The position numbers and the translations under genes are program-made. A DNA stretch of 64,000 nucleotides from Chlamydomonas reinhardtii (Eukaryota; Chlorophyta; Chlorophyceae; Chlamydomonadales; Chlamydomonadaceae). Numbering within the stretch: position 1 is the stretch's first letter; each line of letters starts with the position of its first letter. The notes under the pieces are model-generated. The model worked only from the letters and a program-made list of their open reading frames with translations, was not told the DNA's origin and searched no databases. Below, piece by piece: positions 58,185 to 64,000 of the stretch. Location of the stretch: contig NC_057015.1 in assembly GCF_000002595.2 (NCBI RefSeq), forward strand, positions 1,524,718-1,588,717. Direction: 5' to 3'.

Positions 58185-61100
58185 ATGGCCAAGGAAGAGG
58201 ACACAAAGCGTCCACCGGACGAGGAAGAGGACTCGGACGAGGAGGACGACGACGACTCCGCGAGCATCGCGAGCACTGCTAGCTCTACTGCATCCGTGGA
58301 TTCGTCAGGTGCTAAGAAGAAGAAGAAAAAGAAGGTCGGTTGGCATGACCACCAACGCTGTGTGTGTGGCGTTCGCGGGCGGCTGCAGCGCGAGATGGCC
58401 CGCAACTGAGGACCGCTTAACCCTCTGACGCGCGACCCTCGCTCTGAACCTGCAGAAGAAGAAGAAGGGCAAGGGTGGTGCTGCAGGACAAGCAGCGCCT
58501 GCAGGGGAAGCTGCGCAGGCTGCGTCTCCACAGACCAGCACGCTCACAAAGGCGCAAAAACAAGAAGCGGAGCGCCGGTAAGTACAGGAAGCTCGCATGC
58601 TGCTCATGCGCTATCTCGCTGGTGATCTGAGCCTGTGGTTTCGTGTTTTGCGTGTCCCCAGGTTTACCGCCGCCCTCGATGCGTGTCGCGGGGCAAATGA
58701 AATGTGGGTAAAGCTTTCGAACTGCAACATCTTCGACGTTAAGGCCAAGAAGGTGCGTGGGGCGGGTCGCTCGCTTAACGGGACTGCGAAGTCCGCCAAC
58801 GCCGGGTTCCGCCATCTGACATGTACCCGCGCCTCTGTTGCCGGTGCAGCTGGCAGACGTCCTGAAGTCGAACTCGTGCATTACCTCGCTGGACCTGTCT
58901 CAAAACCACATCTCGGATGAGGGCGCCCAGGTGCGCAAGAGGCCGTGGTTAAACTGGGGTTACACTGCGCGCGTAGCACTGGTGGCGTTGACTGCTACTG
59001 CGGGCACGCTTCCGCTGGCTGCGCCTCGGGTTGACACCGAGACGGCGTCCACGCCCCGCTCCCCCGGTTTAGCGGTCAGCCTATGGGAGCAAACCCTGGC
59101 AGGGTCGCGCTGTGCTCTTACGTCCTGGCTTCGCTATCCTCACGCCATGTGTACTCCTTACATCCCTCCTGCGCAGGCGCTGGCGGCGATGCTGCAAGGC
59201 AGCGGCGCGCCGGAGCTGATCGAGCTGGACCTGCGAGACAACCCGCTGTCGCCATCGGCGGTGCAGAGCCTGGTGCGTCACGCGCCGCAGCTGCGAGCTA
59301 CCAGCCCCTTACGTCGCTTAACACATAAAACCCCGCAGCTTTCGCGCGGCTACGCTACGCATGATCGCCTCGTCCTGTTTTGGCCGCCTGCACCTCACAG
59401 GAGTCGCTTCAAAAGGCGCGGAAGCAGCTGGTGGTGAAGGTGGGCTCGGCGGGCGCTGGCGAGGAGGGCAAGCGCTCGCCGGGCAAGGGCGGCGAGGCGG
59501 GCGGGACGGGCACGGGCATGAAGCCCGAGGTGACCAAGGGGCCCATGTTCCGCAAGTACTTCCAGTCGGGCAACGACGACGACGACAACGACTCGGGGCA
59601 GGGCGACCTGGACGGGCCGCTGGGGGACGGCGGCATGGCACCGGAGGACCTGTGGGCCGAGGTGGGCGCAGTGGCGGGGACATGGGGTGGGACCAGGGGT
59701 GGGGGGTTGGGGGGGCATTGAAAGCAGCCATGGGACAGCTGAACTGGGTTCGGTGGCAGGGATGGCTCGGGCTGTGAGGCAAGAAGACAACCCGCGGGAA
59801 GGGCAACTGGTTTTGAGCATGGGTGCAGGATGCACTTCGGGTGCTTGTGGCATGGGAAAGGATGCCAGCAGCGCTGGCGCCACCGCACGGACGGCTGAGC
59901 CTTGTGTCCGGTGCTTCCTCCCGCACCCCCGGTTCGGTTTAGTTTGGGCTGGTATCTACAACCCCCTTTTGCTATGCTCCCTGTAGATCAAGTCGCTGGT
60001 GGAGGAGGGCACCAGCTCCATACCCACGCTCAGCTTGTTGCTGCAGCAGCTCATCGGGCACCTCAACCGGGAGCTGGGGACGCTGCAGGTGCGGGCGCGG
60101 CCGGGCCGGGCCAGCAGAGTCAGGGCTGGGGAGGGTGGGGTGGGGACACCGGGATGGAGGCTGCGGTGGAGGACCGGGTGGGTAAGGCTCGAGGGAAGGA
60201 GCTTTGAAAGCTAGCACGTGGGCAAAGCCCGGACCAGTGCGTAACGTGGCCGCATGGACGGCATGGAAGGCTGCAGCAGCGCAACTGCTGGAGCGCAACT
60301 GCTGGAGCGGGCGCGGGTGCTGCCTGTCACGCGGTCACCTCCGTACATACTGTTGGGCCGCAGGTGCCGCACACGGACGCGGCCGTGGACGGCTCGCGGC
60401 CGCACATCAAGGGCTGCATCATGCACCTGGACGTGCTGGCCGCCATCCTGGACCTGGTGCCGCGGGAGGTGACCATGCAGTACGTCAGCGAGCCGCAGGT
60501 GCGGGCGGCGGGCGGGCGTGGGGGTCGGGGTGTAGCCGCCCGTGAAAGACAGGGAGGGTTCACGCGCTCCAATGCCAAGTGCAACCGGCTAACCAGGCTG
60601 CAGGGTACGGATGCGGAGGTGCGGCCTGGAATCACAAGGAATGGGGCAGGGGAGGTGATCCCAAGTCAAGACCCAGAATCCGGAATCCACGTGGGAGGGG
60701 CAGCAGGGGTGACGGCGGGGCACGTGGTAGAAGTGGGGCGGCGGGACAGTGGTGTGGGTGAGGGGAGGCAGGCACGGAGCGTGTGCTGTGACTGCGAGAC
60801 GTTGCGCGGGGCAGTGGCTAGGGCGGGGCGGCGCTGGCGCAGGGGTCATGCGGACAGTGGCGGGGTGGGAAGCCGTGGTGGAGACAGGGCTGCTGGGCAG
60901 CGCGGAGTGCGGCGGGTGGCGGGTGGCAGAGGCATGCGGCTGTCTCGGGTAGATACGCTGCACCGGCACTGGCGGCAGTGGTGCATCGCTGGGCACATAT
61001 GCGCGCCGGACGCACCAGCCTTCACACACCCGCTCTCCATTTGTGACGTCCACAACTCGTCGCTGCGCCTCCTCTGCTTCCTACCTACCCGCTTCTCTCC

Positions 61101-62335
61101 CCAATTGCCGATTACCATTTTCTTAGCTAGCCATGAATGTAACCTCTCCCGTCTCGCCCACGCTTCCGCAGCCGGCGGTGGGCAGCCACCGCGTGTGGGC
61201 CACGGAGATCGTGTCCATGCTGCTGGCGCCCAACCACCAGGCAGTGGACAACCTGGTGGCCTCGTGCAAGCTGGTGCCCAAGGTGCTCGCCATCAGCCTG
61301 GGACACCCGCTGTGCAGCGCGCTGCACACGCGCGCGCTGCGCATCCTGCGCTCCTGCTGTGTCAGCAAGGTCGCCGGGCTGTACGGGCCGCTGTTCACGG
61401 CCGGCATGGGCGCGGGGCTGACGGTGGGCGAGGGCGGCGAGCTGTGCCCCAGCCTGCAGCAGCAGCTGGCGGACCGGGGTGAGTGCTGCTGGGGGCGGCG
61501 GATGCTGGAGGCAGGCCGGATGTCGGGAGGGGCGGAAGGCTCAATGATGGAGCGGGGGCAAGGGCGGGGTGGTGGCAGAGCTGGGCTGGCTAAGCGGCGG
61601 GGCTGGGTGAGCAGCTGCTCCAGCGGTACTACATGGCAACCGCAACCTGAGCACCTGGGCCATGCAGCACCATTGACTGGCACCCAGCGAGCCTTGTCTC
61701 GCCCCTGGTCCCTAACACGCTTCACCCCGCCCGCAACCCTTCGTCCCGCAGCCGCGCTGGCGGTGGGTGTGCCCAGCGGGCGGAGAGACCGCTCCGTGGG
61801 CTTCGTGCTGGAGGCGTGCAAGGTGCTGCGCGCCTGCTGCGACGAGGCCAACCGCGACTCAATTCTCAACACCAACGTGCGGCGACTGCTGCAGGTGCGG
61901 CCCCTGGTGAAGTGCGGTGCAGGGGCTTGGACTCGGGAGGGGACGAGGGCACGAACGCGCTTGGGGCACGCGAAGGCAACCAGCCGCACACGCCTCCGAC
62001 CCGCAAATTGCAGCAGCGTACCATGCCATCGGGCCCAGGCCCTAACCTCCACCGCAAGGCCACTTACGCCGCCTGCCAACCACACCTGTCCTGCCGTGGC
62101 TGTGCAGATGGACGCCAAATGGTCGGACTTCGTGAGCGAGGGCGGCGTGCTGAGCCAGCTGTGCAAGGAGCAGGAGGGCGACCTGGGCGGCCCGCGCGCG
62201 GCGCGCGTGCAGATGGAGGACTCGAACGAGCTGGCGGAGCTGGCGGGCGGCGGGCTGATCAGCAGCCACGAGATCCTGGCGCTGCTGCACGGCATGGGCG
62301 CGCTGGGCATGTCGCCGGGCTCGGGCGGCAACTGA
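58185..62335 (+). CDS. Leucine-rich-repeat protein with lysine-rich N-terminus and helical C-terminal half
   Basis: Eleven exons are proposed: 58185-58334, 58456-58577, 58662-58752, 58850-58930, 59177-59272, 59401-59661, 59987-60088, 60364-60498, 61172-61478, 61752-61894 and 62108-62335. All phases agree and give 571 residues. Residues 1-43 are very acidic (EEEDSDEEDDDD), then two Lys blocks separated by intron 1 (seven, then four Lys) suggest nuclear or RNA association. Exons 3-5 hold short ribonuclease-inhibitor-type LRRs (CITSLDLSQNHISDEGA and LIELDLRDNPL). After a Gly/Lys/Asp linker, the second half is helical and ARM/SAPS-like, for example WATEIVSMLLAPNHQAVDNL, which vaguely recalls PP6 regulatory (SAPS) proteins. 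I assign no function. The exon 1 donor (GTCGGT) is weak. Confidence 0.75.
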
Positions 62336-63783
62336 GGCGGCGGCTCAGTGGGGCGGTGGGCAAGTGGGGAGGGGGGGGGGGGCAGCTGTGGAACAGGGGT
62401 GGAGGAGGCGGCAGCTGGGAGTGGTTGAAGCCGTTTGCAGGAGCTGGAGGGCTGCCGCGCGGCTGTTGCTGGCGCCAGTGTCAAGGAGGGGCGGGGGCGC
62501 TGCGGCCTTGAGGCCCATCGGCCAGCTGCCTTGCGCGCTCCGGTAGCGTGGCTGCGTTAGGCGGGGCCTGCGCTCCTGCGGGCTGGCGCGCGTACTGCAA
62601 CGAAACGAACCAGCGTCGAAATGAACCAGCGTTGGGAGTGTTCCATCGTGGCTGGGGCATTGCGTGCTGTGGTGGGGGATTTCTGACGAGGAACTGACGC
62701 AAGCATCATTCTCATCAGGATCGTGGATAGTTGTCACGGTCCGGCGTGTGTTTGTGTGCTCTTGGGCTGCTGCGAACAGTGCACGAGCTGCTCTCTCCTG
62801 TTTGTGAGCGGAACAACGAGCAGAGGTGTACGTGACACTATGGTGGGCGTGGGCTTTCGGGGTGGATAGACGTGTCAATAGTTCGTGTGTATAATGCCGG
62901 GCGTTGGGCATGGCGTGCGTGTTTGGTCGTTGTCACGGGTGGGGTTTCAGGGGCACACGTGGTTTGCACGCGTTCAGGTATGCGAGCATGTGTGTTTCAT
63001 CGTATCTACTTGTCCGTGTTGGAAAGGCCGTGGGGAACGCCATGGTCATGTGGTTCAAGTCGTGCTTTTGTTTGCGAAATAAGGACGCGCATGCACGTGC
63101 ACATCTCGTGCACCTGGTGGTGTCTCGTTCTGGTTTCTGATTTTGTTCCACCGTTTGATTGTAGTCGCAAGATGTAGGAACAGCTGCAGCAGGCGCGCCC
63201 CGGCCTCCATGCAGAGCACAGGAGAGCCAGCGCGTGCATTTTTGCTGGCGTGTGGTTTTGAGATGCCGCCGAGGGGGCGGCATGCTGGCAACGCGGGAGG
63301 CCAAGCGGCCGTGCTAGGAGCGGCGGCACAGCACGCATGTTGGCTAAGGGCCTGTGGAGGGCGCATGCGGAGTGTACATGCTTGGCGCGCGGTGTGAGTA
63401 TCATGGCCATGGTACCGTGTTGGGTGTACCACGGGACACTTCGTGGCGACGACGGTATGCGACCGAAGTGCTCAGTTGAGCACACTGGTGTTAATGCATT
63501 CGCGGTAGGCAAATCCCTTCCCTCGGTCTCAACGGAATAGCTGGCGCTTTAAGAGACGCCACAGACAAGGGTGCACACCAGGCGGGTCTGGGCGCTGTGC
63601 GCGGGCATGCCGTGCCGACAAACCTGTCAAGCAGGTTCGGACAGTATATATGCAGTGCGTCTCATGTATTGTACATAATAGACCGATGCGAGTGCTATTC
63701 AGCGGCGACGACACGATGGCCACATTCTCCGCGGCAACGCGAGTGATGAAGCATATCCCAACATCCGCTACTGCATTATTGTC
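62336..63783. other. Spacer between the LRR gene and the right-edge gene
   Basis: About 1.4 kb holding the 3' UTR and the next promoter. A run of 10-12 G lies near 62370. TATATATG at about 63645 is a TATA-like element 135-140 bases before the next start codon. No further exon is seen. Confidence 0.5.
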
Positions 63784-63969
63784 ATGAAAACGTTGGGGAT
63801 AAAGCGGCGAGCAGATGAAGAAGAGGCGGAGGCGGAGCGACAGGCCGCGGATGCCGAGGCGAAGCACGGTGCGCCTCACCCCCGGCTCGTGAACTTGGAG
63901 CACGTCCGGTTGGTGCAGGACGGCGTCGCTCCGGCCGAGCTTTGTCGCGAGCTGATGATGCTGTACCGG
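63784..63969 (+). CDS. First exon of an unidentified gene (runs off the window)
   Basis: The ATG at 63784 opens 62 codons that end exactly at CGG followed by the donor GTATGTG at 63970. Codon use is algal. The peptide starts MKTLGIKRRADEEEAEAERQ, a charged helix, followed by LVNLEHVRLVQDGV and LCRELMMLYR. The window ends 31 bases into the intron. I do not recognise the protein. Confidence 0.55.
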
Positions 63970-64000
63970 GTATGTGTCTTGTTGGGTAGAGAGTGGAGGG

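Noticed and set aside
61123-62484. Minus-strand frame of about 450 codons opposite the LRR gene
   Set aside because: It spans clear plus-strand introns and exons and has no motif of its own.

Overview
The window looks like nuclear DNA of a volvocine green alga, Chlamydomonas reinhardtii or a close relative. Coding exons are GC-rich with strong G/C third positions. Genes carry many short GT-AG introns. Homopolymeric Ala, Ser, Gly and Pro tracts are long, and spacers are clearly poorer in G+C. The gene set fits a starch-making, ciliated alga: a plastid maltose exporter, a PG-rich-repeat protein of the ciliary type and an organelle-type RNase III-like protein. All gene models were spliced by eye from GT-AG sites, phase agreement and protein similarity recalled from memory. 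No alignment was run.

Layout. (1) 1-20565, all on the + strand: four tandem paralogues, the first cut by the left edge. Each complete member has a signal peptide, a cysteine-containing ectodomain ending in CP(Y/F)N...CNPxxC, a low-complexity stalk, one transmembrane helix and a very long low-complexity cytosolic tail. I do not recognise the family; it is the most unusual content here. (2) 23264-26844 +: a DUS1-type tRNA-dihydrouridine synthase. (3) 27490-30393 +: a coiled-coil protein. (4) 30625-33665 +: a protein with RNase III-like segments that lack catalytic residues. (5) 35505-36112 -: a small membrane protein with a very cysteine-rich tail, 5' exon not found. (6) 37367-38347 +: an unknown low-complexity protein with an ordered C-terminus. 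(7) 39811-42031 -: an STPG/SHIPPO (PG-rich repeat) protein. (8) 45175-53813 -: a large multi-exon gene with a universal-stress-protein-like region near its end. (9) 55136-57895 -: MEX1, the plastid maltose transporter, divergent from (10) 58185-62335 +: a lysine-rich N-terminus, leucine-rich repeats and a helical-repeat C-terminal half. (11) 63784 to the right edge, +: the first exon of another gene.

Apart from the tandem family there is no evidence that the genes share a pathway. They are a normal eukaryotic neighbourhood with tRNA modification, starch export, ciliary and organellar RNA functions. Spacers between the tandem receptor-like genes are 1.3-2.3 kb and appear empty. I saw no rRNA, tRNA, CRISPR array or recognisable transposase or reverse transcriptase gene.
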